Translations under genes and position numbers: made by a program
Notes under the pieces: model-generated
Told to the model about the DNA's origin: nothing
The model's input: the letters and a program-made list of their open reading frames with translations, nothing else
Databases searched by the model: none
Shown here: positions 8,733-16,709 of the stretch, in pieces
How the letters are laid out: each line of letters starts with the position of its first letter
Position numbering within the stretch: position 1 is the first letter of the stretch
DNA from: Thiothrix lacustris DSM 21227
GTDB lineage: Bacteria; Pseudomonadota; Gammaproteobacteria; Thiotrichales; Thiotrichaceae
Length of the DNA: 64,000 nt
Direction of reading: 5' to 3'
NCBI RefSeq assembly: GCF_000621325.1
Contig: NZ_JHYQ01000008.1
Location: forward strand, 80,092-144,091

Positions 8733-10303
8733 TTGCCTTTCCAGCGTACCTGATAGAGGTCGTGGCGGCGGTCGCGCAGGTTTTGCACCGTGCCGCTGTG
8801 ACGGGCAGTGAGTAAGGTTTCCGGGCGCAGGTCAGCAATCGCGACCATTTCAGTATTAGGCGTGGTATCCGCCGCAATCCCGTCACGTGCAAACGGCAGG
8901 TCGCACGGGGTGAGGATACAGCTTTGCGCGTATTGGATGTCCATATTGGCGACGTTGGGCAGGTTGCCACAGTTACCGGACATGACCACGTAAATCTGGT
9001 TTTCGACCGCGCGTGACTGGCAGCAATAACGTACCCGCAGGTAGCTTTGGCGTTCATCAGTACAGAATGGTACGAATAGGATTTGTGCGCCCTGATCGGT
9101 GAGATGACGCGCCAGTTCCGGGAATTCTGAGTCGTAGCAAATCAGTACGCCGATGGGGCCGCAATCGGTCTGGATCACGTCGAGTTCACTGCCGCCTTCG
9201 ATGTTCCACCAGTAGGCTTCGTTGGGGGTCGGGTGAATCTTGGCCTGTTCGTGGATAGTGCCGTCGCGCAGAAAAACGTAGCAGATGTTTTCCACCCGTC
9301 CGTTCGGCATCCGCGTCGGGTGCGAACCGCCGATGATGTTGATGTTGTAACGCAGTGAAAGGTCACGCAGGGCTTCTTTCAGTTGTGGGGTGTATTTGGT
9401 GAGCGCTTCGATAGCTTGTACCGGGGTAAGCTCCTGCGATTCCATCGACAGCAATTGCAGGGTGAAGAGTTCGGGGAACACCACGAAATCGCCTTTGTAA
9501 TCCGCCACTACGTCAACGAAATAACGCACGATGTCGATGAATTCCTCAAAGGATTCCACCTTACGCTGCTTGTATTGCACAGAACCGACCCGCACGCTGT
9601 CAGGAAGACGGCTGCCGTAGGTTTTCTTTTTGTGCGTTTCTTGCTCCTGCGAAACTTTGGGGTTGCGCCACGCCATGTGAATGCCATAGCCGAGAGACTG
9701 TTTGTCAGCGTCAAGGTAATGTGGCATCACACCGAGGAATTCAAAGCCATTGCGCAATTGGAATGACAGCACCAGGTCACGTTGCTGTTTTTTCTGTACC
9801 GCTTCCACATAAGCTTCCACCGTGCCGAAACGCTTGATGCGGGTGGCGAGGGTGGGCAAGCGCCCGACGAACATAATGCCGCGCAGCTCCAGCTTTTCCG
9901 CCAGTTGCTTGCGGGCGTTGTAGAGGCGCTGACCGATGCGATAGCCCCGGTAAGCGGGGTCAACACACACTTCCATACCGTACAGCCATTCGCCCTTGGG
10001 GTCGTGAGTCGAAGCGTAGCCGTTGCCGGTAATGCTTTCCCATGTGTGCTGCTTCATGCCGACCTGTTCTCTGACGCGCAGGGTGGCGCAATAGCCGATA
10101 ACCTTTTCACCTGCCACCACCACAAACTGGCCTTCTGGGAAGTGGTTGAGCTGACCGATCAGCACCGGTTCTAAGTAGCCATGCATACCTGTTCCTGCGT
10201 AGACACGGCTGGAAAGATCGGCAATTTGTGGAATATCGGCGACAGTAGCATTGCGGACGCTGAGCTGGGTTTTCGGGTTGGAAAGCGTGTTAGCTGATTT
10301 CAT
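8729..10303 (-). CDS. GNAT acetyltransferase fused to carbon-nitrogen hydrolase
   Basis: A 524-residue two-domain enzyme. The first 210 or so residues form a GNAT N-acyltransferase domain, with the acetyl-CoA loop DPAYRGYRIGQRLYNARK. The rest is a nitrilase-superfamily amidase whose triad can be read as Glu in VVFPELFTL, Lys in EQAKIHPTPNE and Cys in GVLICYDSEFPE. This fusion is known in many bacteria but its substrate is unknown to me. The ATG chosen follows an A-rich site (AAAGAA); a longer frame begins 12 codons earlier. It overlaps the RimB gene by four bases, making it the first gene of the rim-type operon and hinting at a role in nitrogen-containing tails or amides. Confidence 0.88.
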   Translation of the reverse strand: MKSANTLSNPKTQLSVRNATVADIPQIADLSSRVYAGTGMHGYLEPVLIGQLNHFPEGQFVVVAGEKVIGYCATLRVREQVGMKQHTWESITGNGYASTHDPKGEWLYGMEVCVDPAYRGYRIGQRLYNARKQLAEKLELRGIMFVGRLPTLATRIKRFGTVEAYVEAVQKKQQRDLVLSFQLRNGFEFLGVMPHYLDADKQSLGYGIHMAWRNPKVSQEQETHKKKTYGSRLPDSVRVGSVQYKQRKVESFEEFIDIVRYFVDVVADYKGDFVVFPELFTLQLLSMESQELTPVQAIEALTKYTPQLKEALRDLSLRYNINIIGGSHPTRMPNGRVENICYVFLRDGTIHEQAKIHPTPNEAYWWNIEGGSELDVIQTDCGPIGVLICYDSEFPELARHLTDQGAQILFVPFCTDERQSYLRVRYCCQSRAVENQIYVVMSGNCGNLPNVANMDIQYAQSCILTPCDLPFARDGIAADTTPNTEMVAIADLRPETLLTARHSGTVQNLRDRRHDLYQVRWKGK

Positions 10304-10386
10304 ATAGGGTTCTTTTTTTGCCAGTAAAGTAGCTATCATACGCTGAACTTGCGCCCTGTCGAAATACTGCCAGACAATCCCGCTCT

Positions 10387-10740
10387 CTATTTCAGCAACT
10401 TCGGCAAAGCATGTTGCTCACCCCAGTCCTTGAGAGCCAAGAGAATCGGCTCCAGCGTGCGACCGGTTTCTGTTAGGCTGTACTCCACTTTCGGGGGAAT
10501 TTCTGGATAGATCTCGCGGTGAATCAATTCAAATGACTCCAATTCCCTAAGCTGCTTGGTCAACATACGCTGCGTCATGTTACCGACGCGGCGCTTGAGT
10601 TCGTTAAAGCGCAACGTACCTTCCAGCAAATGGTAGAGGATCATGCCTTTGCCTTTACCACTAAACAATTCCAGAGAAGCCTCTACGGGACAACCTGCTC
10701 CAGCATAAGACGCATAACGTGGGCGTTTTACAGTATCCAT
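10387..10740 (-). CDS. HxlR-family transcriptional regulator
   Basis: A 117-residue winged-helix regulator. HxlR hallmarks are the N-terminal CPVEASLELFSGKGKGMIL region around one cysteine, the helix pair TLRFNELKRRVGNMTQRML and the wing ending YSLTETGRTL. Many HxlR proteins use this cysteine to sense quinones, aldehydes or other electrophiles. It is transcribed divergently from a nitroreductase and an ABM monooxygenase, the usual targets of such sensors. I start at the second Met, which has an AGG site seven bases upstream. A candidate operator is described separately. Confidence 0.9.
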   Translation of the reverse strand: MDTVKRPRYASYAGAGCPVEASLELFSGKGKGMILYHLLEGTLRFNELKRRVGNMTQRMLTKQLRELESFELIHREIYPEIPPKVEYSLTETGRTLEPILLALKDWGEQHALPKLLK

Positions 10741-10743
10741 TAT

Positions 10744-10770
10744 GTACCTATAGCACAAAAATGTGCGTAC
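10744..10770. promoter_or_regulatory. Candidate HxlR operator (inverted repeat)
   Basis: An imperfect palindrome: GTAC, six bases, GCACA, AAAA, TGTGC, GTAC. It lies between the HxlR gene and the nitroreductase promoter, three bases from the HxlR start codon and directly against the -35 box of the divergent promoter. HxlR-family regulators bind inverted repeats in such spots, so it could serve both genes. Binding is inferred from position and symmetry only. Confidence 0.5.
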
Positions 10771-10798
10771 TTGTCAGACGAAATTATAAGGTTATTAT
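10771..10798 (+). promoter_or_regulatory. Sigma-70-type promoter for the nitroreductase gene
   Basis: TTGTCA and TATTAT are each one mismatch from the -35 and -10 consensus, separated by 16 bases. The start codon of the nitroreductase is about 45 bases downstream. The candidate HxlR operator abuts the -35 box, consistent with control by the divergent regulator. Confidence 0.55.
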
Positions 10799-10843
10799 AG
10801 ATACCAGAAGAAAACATTACCAATCTATCAGGAAAAATCCTTT

Positions 10844-11500
10844 ATGAACTTGACCGATGCCGCCAACTTTCGTTATTCCACCAAAGAATTTAGGACGGAT
10901 AAGAAAATCCCCGAAGCGGACTTCCAGCAAATTAAAGACTTGTTACGATTAAGCCCATCCAGTGTCAACGGCCAACCATGGCACTTCATTATTGCGAACA
11001 CGGATGAGGGCAAACAACGTATTAGCAAAGGCACGCAGGGTATGTTTGTGTTCAATACTGCCAAGGTATTAGATGCTTCTCATGTCATTGTATTCTGCGC
11101 GAAAACAGATTTTGATGATGCCTACCTGAATCATCTGTTGGCAGTAGAAGACCGCGACGGGCGTTATGTGGAGCAAGCGCATAAAGACATGATGAATGGT
11201 GGACGTACTATGTTTGTTAACATTCATCGCAACGATTTACAAGATACACAGCACTGGAACGAAAAGCAGCTTTACCTAAATATCGGCACGGCACTATTGG
11301 GCGCTGCTGCATTGGGTATTGATACCCTCCCCATGGAAGGTATTGATGTTGAAGCGCTGAATGCGGAATTCGGTCTGCGTGAGCAAGGTTTGACAGCGGT
11401 TGCGATTGTTTCCTTTGGGTATCGTAAAACTACTGACTTTAATGCCACACTACCCAAATCCAGACTACCTGAAACCGAAATTTTCACCCTGTTATCTTGA
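10844..11500 (+). CDS. NfsB-like NAD(P)H-dependent nitroreductase
   Basis: A 218-residue FMN oxidoreductase expected to reduce nitroaromatics and quinones with NAD(P)H. The FMN-binding start FRYSTKEFRTDKKI and the segment LRLSPSSVNGQPWHF match the NfsB/FRase I type closely. Length is that of E. coli NfsB. It is divergent from an HxlR regulator and followed after nine bases by an ABM monooxygenase gene, so the set resembles a detoxification operon switched on by electrophiles. Confidence 0.92.
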   Translation: MNLTDAANFRYSTKEFRTDKKIPEADFQQIKDLLRLSPSSVNGQPWHFIIANTDEGKQRISKGTQGMFVFNTAKVLDASHVIVFCAKTDFDDAYLNHLLAVEDRDGRYVEQAHKDMMNGGRTMFVNIHRNDLQDTQHWNEKQLYLNIGTALLGAAALGIDTLPMEGIDVEALNAEFGLREQGLTAVAIVSFGYRKTTDFNATLPKSRLPETEIFTLLS

Positions 11501-11509
11501 GGAAAAAGC

Positions 11510-11821
11510 ATGACTATCAACTTAATCGCAACCTTACACGCAGCCCCGGCATTACATGAGCGTATCAAGGCTGACATGAACCAGTTAGTGCCGTTAAGTC
11601 GGGCAGAACCGGGTTGCCTGCAATATGACTTTTACGCAATTAATCAAGAAGGTGCACCCGGCATAGACAATACTGGTGGCGATTTCGTGGTGATTGAAAA
11701 ATGGCAGGATGGCGAAGCCCTGCAACAACATGGCGCTAGTCAGCACTTCCAAGCATTCATGACGGCCTATACGCCTGAGCAATTGCGCCTAACCGTGCAG
11801 GTGCTAGCTGAGGCAGTTTAA
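11510..11821 (+). CDS. ABM-domain protein (putative quinol monooxygenase)
   Basis: A 103-residue single antibiotic-biosynthesis-monooxygenase (ABM) ferredoxin-like domain, as in YgiN. Typical features are LHAAPALHERIKADMNQLV, then EPGCLQYDFY, then a predicted core ending in VVIEKWQDGEALQQH. Such proteins act as small cofactor-free dimers on quinols or related compounds. It lies nine bases after the nitroreductase, with an AGGAAAA site at that gene's end. The pairing fits quinone or electrophile metabolism. Confidence 0.85.
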   Translation: MTINLIATLHAAPALHERIKADMNQLVPLSRAEPGCLQYDFYAINQEGAPGIDNTGGDFVVIEKWQDGEALQQHGASQHFQAFMTAYTPEQLRLTVQVLAEAV

Positions 11822-11857
11822 CATTCCGCTTAATTGAGATCGCTAGGAGAAATGCTC

Positions 11858-12532
11858 ATGCCAACCGTACTGGCCTTTGATGTCTACGGCACCTTGATCG
11901 ACACCCACGGTGTAGCAGTCAAACTACAAGAATTTATCGGTGACAAAGCCGATGCGTTCTCCCGAAGTTGGCGTGAGAAGCAACTGGAATACTCGTTCCG
12001 GCGTGGCTTGATGCGCACCTATGCGACGTTCGGGGTATGTACCAGCCAAGCGCTGGACTACACCGATGCTTATCTCGATACGGCACTAACCGCTGAACAA
12101 AAAGCGGCGCTGTTGGCTGAATACCGTGTGCTACCGGCATTCGCTGATGTAACCGCCTCGTTAGAACGCTTAAAAGCTGACGGGTATGCGCTGTACGCCT
12201 TCTCGAACGGCACGGCTGATGCGGTTGAAACCTTACTCGCAACGGCAGGCATCCGCGACCTGTTCGACGGCGTGGTTAGTGTCGATGATCGCCAGACCTT
12301 CAAGCCGAATCCTGACGTTTACCAGCACCTGTTGGATACCACGGCAGCCGTGGCCAGTGAAACATGGCTCATTTCCAGCAATCCGTTTGACGTGATCGGC
12401 GCGGCTTCTCATGGTTTGAACAGTGCATGGGTACGCCGTTCTGACAAGGCCATATTTGACCCTTGGGGGATTGCACCGACGCTGACCATTAGCAGTTTGC
12501 GTGAGCTTGCGGACGGCATTGGTGGTTTGTAA
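11858..12532 (+). CDS. Haloacid dehalogenase, type II
   Basis: A 224-residue HAD-superfamily enzyme of the L-2-haloacid dehalogenase type. The nucleophile motif is AFDVYGTLIDTHG at the very N-terminus. The SNGTADAVETLL and DRQTFKPNPDVYQHLL motifs supply the Ser/Asn and Lys of the family, and SSNPFDVIGAASHGL is the late acidic motif. The second of two close ATGs is used because AGGAGA lies seven bases upstream of it. It sits 36 bases after the ABM gene and could be the last member of the detoxification operon. The true substrate may be a haloacid or an endogenous phosphate or acid. Confidence 0.85.
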   Translation: MPTVLAFDVYGTLIDTHGVAVKLQEFIGDKADAFSRSWREKQLEYSFRRGLMRTYATFGVCTSQALDYTDAYLDTALTAEQKAALLAEYRVLPAFADVTASLERLKADGYALYAFSNGTADAVETLLATAGIRDLFDGVVSVDDRQTFKPNPDVYQHLLDTTAAVASETWLISSNPFDVIGAASHGLNSAWVRRSDKAIFDPWGIAPTLTISSLRELADGIGGL

Positions 12533-12642
12533 GACGACCATTGTCCACTGGAAAGTGCACAGTTTCTTCACAGCCTCTCCATAATTGCCCCACTTTGTGA
12601 GCATACACTGCTCAACAGTCAAAACAATTAAGGAAGACTGTT

Positions 12643-12825
12643 ATGAACATTTTGCAAAAATATCCCTTCGCCCTTGCGATTACGCTGAGCTTGGTGCTTA
12701 TTGATATTGGCTCTTCGCTGGTCATGGCTTACACTATCGCTGAGACAGCGCAAACCACTTATTACGACAATAGCCATGAAATCACCTGCCCTGCTACGGG
12801 AAAAGCCTTTAAGCAATCATGTTAA
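12643..12825 (+). CDS. Small single-span membrane protein, unknown
   Basis: A 60-residue protein with one clear hydrophobic segment (about residues 9-30, PFALAITLSLVLIDIGSS) followed by a short polar tail with two cysteines (Cys49 and Cys60). An AAGGAAG ribosome site six bases before ATG supports real translation. I do not recognise a family. It lies upstream of mntP with about 65 bases between, and could be a small accessory membrane protein. Confidence 0.6.
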   Translation: MNILQKYPFALAITLSLVLIDIGSSLVMAYTIAETAQTTYYDNSHEITCPATGKAFKQSC

Positions 12826-12890
12826 AATAGGCAATGTCTTTCAGTTCGCGAAAACACAACCAGATCACCAAATAAACGGAATTTTACCAA

Positions 12891-13430
12891 ATGATTGAAG
12901 TGCTCATTCTCGCCGTGGCGTTAAGTATGGATGCCTTTGCGGTTTCTATCGGCCTTGGTTCAAAGCACAAGGGCAAAACGTCATCGCTGGCACTGATGTC
13001 AGGTGTTTATTTTGGGGTTTTTCAGGCAGTAATGCCCCTGATAGGTTACCTCGGTGGCAAGGGCGTTTTAGGCTGGATAGAAGCCTATGCATCCTGGATT
13101 GCGTTTCTTTTACTGCTAGTTATTGGCGGAAAAATGATTTATGAATCCTTCGCGGAGGGTATTGAAGAGGACATAGCCATCATTACCCACCGAGTCATGC
13201 TGATACTGGCAATAGCCACCAGTATTGATGCCATGGCGGCTGGTTTTACCTTGACAATACTGGATGTAAATCCCTTGATGGCCTGTGCCATCATTGGCAT
13301 GACAACATTTGCTTTTAGCTGGGCTGGGGTCTTTATTGGGAAAACAAGTGGTACGTGGCTGGAAAGCAAAGCAGAATTATTTGGTGGCATCACCCTGATA
13401 TTGATTGGCTTAAAAATATTATTGTTTTGA
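12891..13430 (+). CDS. mntP: Manganese efflux pump MntP
   Basis: A 179-residue, six-helix inner-membrane exporter of Mn2+. The two halves carry the repeated acidic helix motifs [13 protein letters not shown] and [12 protein letters not shown], typical of MntP (DUF204). Length and start match the family. No manganese riboswitch (yybP-ykoY) is obvious in the short upstream stretch. It is followed by a hairpin terminator and converges with the aspartase fusion gene. Confidence 0.93.
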   Translation: MIEVLILAVALSMDAFAVSIGLGSKHKGKTSSLALMSGVYFGVFQAVMPLIGYLGGKGVLGWIEAYASWIAFLLLLVIGGKMIYESFAEGIEEDIAIITHRVMLILAIATSIDAMAAGFTLTILDVNPLMACAIIGMTTFAFSWAGVFIGKTSGTWLESKAELFGGITLILIGLKILLF

Positions 13431-13432
13431 AC

Positions 13433-13460
13433 AAACCCACCCTTGTCATCCGGTGGGTTT
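13433..13460. terminator. Bidirectional hairpin terminator between mntP and the aspartase gene
   Basis: A perfect nine-base inverted repeat, AAACCCACC and GGTGGGTTT, around a ten-base loop, right after the mntP stop and 12 bases before the convergent aspartase stop. Short T-rich stretches on either side allow it to work in both directions. Confidence 0.75.
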
Positions 13461-13472
13461 ATTCATGTAATG

Positions 13473-15371
13473 TCAGTGCTTAGGTCGATACGGCTTGGTC
13501 AGGTTATCGGCGTGCATGAAACTCTCCCATTCCGCCGCGTCCATAATCCCCTGCGCCAGCACCACTTCCTTCACGGTCTGCCCGCTGCTGATGACTTCCT
13601 TCACAATCGCCGCCGCTGCTTTGTAGCCGATACGCGGAATCAGAAACGTCGCCAAACCGGGGCTTTGTTCCACACGCAGGCGCAGGCGTTCGCGGTCTTT
13701 TTCAGTCACGGTAATGCCGCCGACGTGTTCCGCCAGTGTCTTCATGGCGCGGGTCATCATCTCGATCGACTGGAACATGTTGAAGGCGATGATCGGTTCA
13801 AACGCATTCAACTGAAGCTGCCCACCTTCCGAAGCAATGGTCACCGTCAAATCATTGCCAATCACCTGAAACGCCACCTGATTGACCACTTCGGGGATCA
13901 CCGGATTCACCTTGCCGGGCATGATGGACGAGCCGGGCTGCACATGCGGCAAGCGAATATCGCCGAACCCCGCCAATGGCCCACTGTTCAATAAGCGCAA
14001 GTCATTACAGATTTTCGACAGCTTCACCGCCACCCGTTTGACAATGCCGGAAAACAGCACAAACGCGCCAGTATCCCACGTCGCTTCCACCAAATCGGCG
14101 GCCTGACGTAATTCAATATGGGTGGCCTTCATGTCGGTATGCAACAGCTTATTCAGTTCAGCAATTACCCGCGCCGGGTATTCCGGGCTAGCCAATGCAC
14201 CCGTGCCAATCGCCGTGCCACCCAGATTGACTTCACCCAACAGCGGCGCATTACGATCCAGTTTGTCGATGTCTTCTTCCAACGTAACACCGAACGCGCG
14301 GAATTCCTGCCCCAACGTCATCGGTACAGCATCCTGCAACTGCGTGCGCCCCATCTTGAGAATATGGCTGAACTCTTCGCTTTTGGCGTAAAACGCCTGA
14401 ATCAAGGTTTCCATTGCCGCCGTCAAGTCGGTGTAGGTCAGCGCCAACGTCAGGCGTAAAGCCGTGGGGTAAACGTCGTTGGTCGATTGCGACATGTTCA
14501 CGTCGTCATTCGGGTCAACGATTTTTTCCGCCGTGTAATGGCGCGGATAGCCCAACAATTCGCGGGCGCGTTTGGCAATGACTTCATTAGCATTCATATT
14601 GGTGGACGTGCCCGCCCCGCCCTGAATCACATCCACCTTGAACTGGCTGTGCAGGAACTGGTTGCCCGCAATGATTTCATCACAGGCGCGGATAATGGCA
14701 TCCCCCACCGTCAAATCGAGGGTGGGATTGGGTTTGCGTAGCAAATTGTCTGCGTCAGCATTGGCACGCGCTGCCGCCTTTTTGATTAAGGCCAGACTTT
14801 TCAGCAGTACCGGGAAGTGCGAAATCGGCAAGCCAGTGATCTTGAAGTTGCGCAAGGCACGTTCGGTCTGCGAGCCATAATAGGCATGATTGGGCACTTC
14901 AATATCACCGAGCGAATCGGTTTCGGTATGGCTGCGGATAAGGTCTTCACCCTCCAGCCGCTGGTAAGCGTTCATCGCCAGTTGGCGGTAAATCTTGCGT
15001 GCCATATCCGGTTCGGCCTGTAGCAATGCCTCAATATCAATGCGGCGGATCACCAGCACTTCGGACTCGACAATGGTACGGCAGGAAACGTGATGGGCTT
15101 TTTCCGGCTCCAGCAGCATTTCCTCGCCGAGAATTTCGTTCTCGTAGCGGGAGGCCACGTGTTCCAGAAAGCCGTTGCGGGCGCGGAAAATCTCGATCTC
15201 GCCGCGTCGCACAATGAACAGGGTACGGCGCGGGCGGCCTTCCTCCATGTCATATTCCTGCGGGACAGCGACATCGCCCTCCCTCAGTGTTTTCAGGCTG
15301 GCAATGGCTTGTAGCTTTTCAGCCTCGGCATCGCTGAGTTCGGGGAAAACGGTTTTGAAGGTTATTAGCAC
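13473..15371 (-). CDS. aspA: Aspartate ammonia-lyase with N-terminal cyclic-nucleotide-binding-like domain
   Basis: A 632-residue fusion. Residues from about 152 form a full-length aspartase (E. coli AspA is 478) that interconverts aspartate with fumarate and ammonia. The superfamily signature GSSIMPGKVNP starts at residue 480, with earlier GGAGTSTNMNANEV and NMSQSTNDVYPTA motifs. Residues 1-150 resemble a cNMP-binding (CRP-like) sensor: FIVRRGEIEIFRARNG, then GEEMLLEPEKAHHVSCRTI, then a closing helix. The usual Arg-Ser/Thr-Ala of the phosphate-binding cassette is not obvious, so the ligand may not be cAMP. The start is GTG with an AAAGGAAA site. The fusion suggests direct allosteric control of aspartase. 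Confidence 0.9.
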   Translation of the reverse strand: MLITFKTVFPELSDAEAEKLQAIASLKTLREGDVAVPQEYDMEEGRPRRTLFIVRRGEIEIFRARNGFLEHVASRYENEILGEEMLLEPEKAHHVSCRTIVESEVLVIRRIDIEALLQAEPDMARKIYRQLAMNAYQRLEGEDLIRSHTETDSLGDIEVPNHAYYGSQTERALRNFKITGLPISHFPVLLKSLALIKKAAARANADADNLLRKPNPTLDLTVGDAIIRACDEIIAGNQFLHSQFKVDVIQGGAGTSTNMNANEVIAKRARELLGYPRHYTAEKIVDPNDDVNMSQSTNDVYPTALRLTLALTYTDLTAAMETLIQAFYAKSEEFSHILKMGRTQLQDAVPMTLGQEFRAFGVTLEEDIDKLDRNAPLLGEVNLGGTAIGTGALASPEYPARVIAELNKLLHTDMKATHIELRQAADLVEATWDTGAFVLFSGIVKRVAVKLSKICNDLRLLNSGPLAGFGDIRLPHVQPGSSIMPGKVNPVIPEVVNQVAFQVIGNDLTVTIASEGGQLQLNAFEPIIAFNMFQSIEMMTRAMKTLAEHVGGITVTEKDRERLRLRVEQSPGLATFLIPRIGYKAAAAIVKEVISSGQTVKEVVLAQGIMDAAEWESFMHADNLTKPYRPKH

Positions 15372-15471
15372 TTGAGTGATTTCCTTTGTAGCGGAACTTG
15401 GCAGGCTCAGAACGCTTCCAGCCTGTTCGATTTACGGTGTTTTGTCAAAACTAAACATTGGTTCAGGCAAA

Positions 15472-16704
15472 CTAACCCGACACCCGCTGTGCGACCTGCA
15501 TCCCCTCAACCAAGCCAGAGCCGGGATACAAAATCACGCTTTCCCCCGCGTTCACCCCTTCGGTAATTTGCGCCTGACTCCCGTTATTCTGCCCAACCTT
15601 GACCATTTTCAGGTGCGCGACTCCGGCATCGACCGTAAATACTGCCCAGCCGCCTGCATCGCGGAACAGCGCACTGGATGGCACGGTGAGCACATCCTTG
15701 GCTTCCCACACCACAATTTGTGCTTCCACCCGGAAGCCGTGGCCGAGGCTGGCACGCCGTTCCACCGGGTCAGTAAACTGGATGATGGCATTAACACGCT
15801 GCTCTTCAACCCCCAGCGCAGAAACCTTGGTAAAACCCCACGGTTCCACCCGTTCGACAATGCCGTTAAGGGGATAAGCCCCACCCCAGTTGTCGATCAG
15901 GACACGGTTGCCCACCGCGACCTTGATGGCATCGGTGGAAAGCAATTCCACCAATACTTCCAGATCATTGGTGACATCACCGATTTCCAGAATGGGCGTA
16001 CCGGCAGTAAGGGTGGTGGCACTGCGTTGCATGACTTGCAGTATCCGCCCGGAAACCGGCGCTTTCAGCGGAATCGCGTGCTGGTCGGGCTGTTTGCTGG
16101 TAGCCGGAGTGCTTTTGTCATCAAAACCGATCAATTGGGCGCGGGCATTGGCGAGGTCAGCTTCGCGCATTGCAATGGCGGCCTTGCTCATGTCGGCGCT
16201 TGCTCCAGCGGCGCGGGCGGCATTGTTGGCTTGGTCGAAAGCGGCCTTGGCAATCAGGCGGCGGGCGTAGAGCGTGCTGGTACGTTCCCGTTCCGTATCC
16301 GCCAAATCCTGATTGGCACGGGCTTTGTTGAGGTCGGCACGCGCCATGCGCAGCCCGGCTTCTGCCGAGTTGATGGCAGCTAACCCTTGCTGGCGGGTGC
16401 GGATGTCGAGCGCCGCCGGGTTAACCGGCAACATGCGGGCAACGGTTGTCTGCCCACCTTCCACGGAGTCGCCCGGTTCCACATCGACGCGCAGCAATTG
16501 CCCGGCAATCGGGGCTGACAGCACGTAAGTATCACTCACCTGCGTTTTGGCTTCTTCATCAATGGTCACGACCATGTTGGCCTGAGTGGCTTGCCCCATA
16601 TCCACCAGCACCGGGCGCGGCCAGAAAGCGTAGGTCAGGGCTACTGCCAGCAGGATCCCCGTCCCCAATATCATCCATGTGCGTGATTTTTTCTTGTTTG
16701 CCAT
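15472..16704 (-). CDS. HlyD/MacA-like periplasmic adaptor subunit
   Basis: A 410-residue membrane-fusion protein. One N-terminal transmembrane helix (about residues 10-27) is followed by a split biotinyl-lipoyl-like domain (YVLSAPIAGQLLRVDVEPGD and LKAPVSGRILQVMQRS). An Ala-rich coiled coil (about 100-200) and beta-barrel domains complete it. The ATG used has GGGAGT upstream. A longer frame overlaps the permease gene and is unlikely. It is five bases downstream of the permease and with it and the ATPase forms a tripartite ABC export system. The outer-membrane partner (TolC) is not in the window. Confidence 0.88.
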   Translation of the reverse strand: MANKKKSRTWMILGTGILLAVALTYAFWPRPVLVDMGQATQANMVVTIDEEAKTQVSDTYVLSAPIAGQLLRVDVEPGDSVEGGQTTVARMLPVNPAALDIRTRQQGLAAINSAEAGLRMARADLNKARANQDLADTERERTSTLYARRLIAKAAFDQANNAARAAGASADMSKAAIAMREADLANARAQLIGFDDKSTPATSKQPDQHAIPLKAPVSGRILQVMQRSATTLTAGTPILEIGDVTNDLEVLVELLSTDAIKVAVGNRVLIDNWGGAYPLNGIVERVEPWGFTKVSALGVEEQRVNAIIQFTDPVERRASLGHGFRVEAQIVVWEAKDVLTVPSSALFRDAGGWAVFTVDAGVAHLKMVKVGQNNGSQAQITEGVNAGESVILYPGSGLVEGMQVAQRVSG

Positions 16705-16709
16705 ACGGT

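Noticed and set aside
12826..12890. Possible manganese riboswitch (yybP-ykoY) before mntP
   Set aside because: The stretch is only 65 bases and no characteristic paired elements of that riboswitch are seen.
15376..16383. 335-codon plus-strand open frame
   Set aside because: Antisense to the HlyD adaptor gene, whose motifs are clear.
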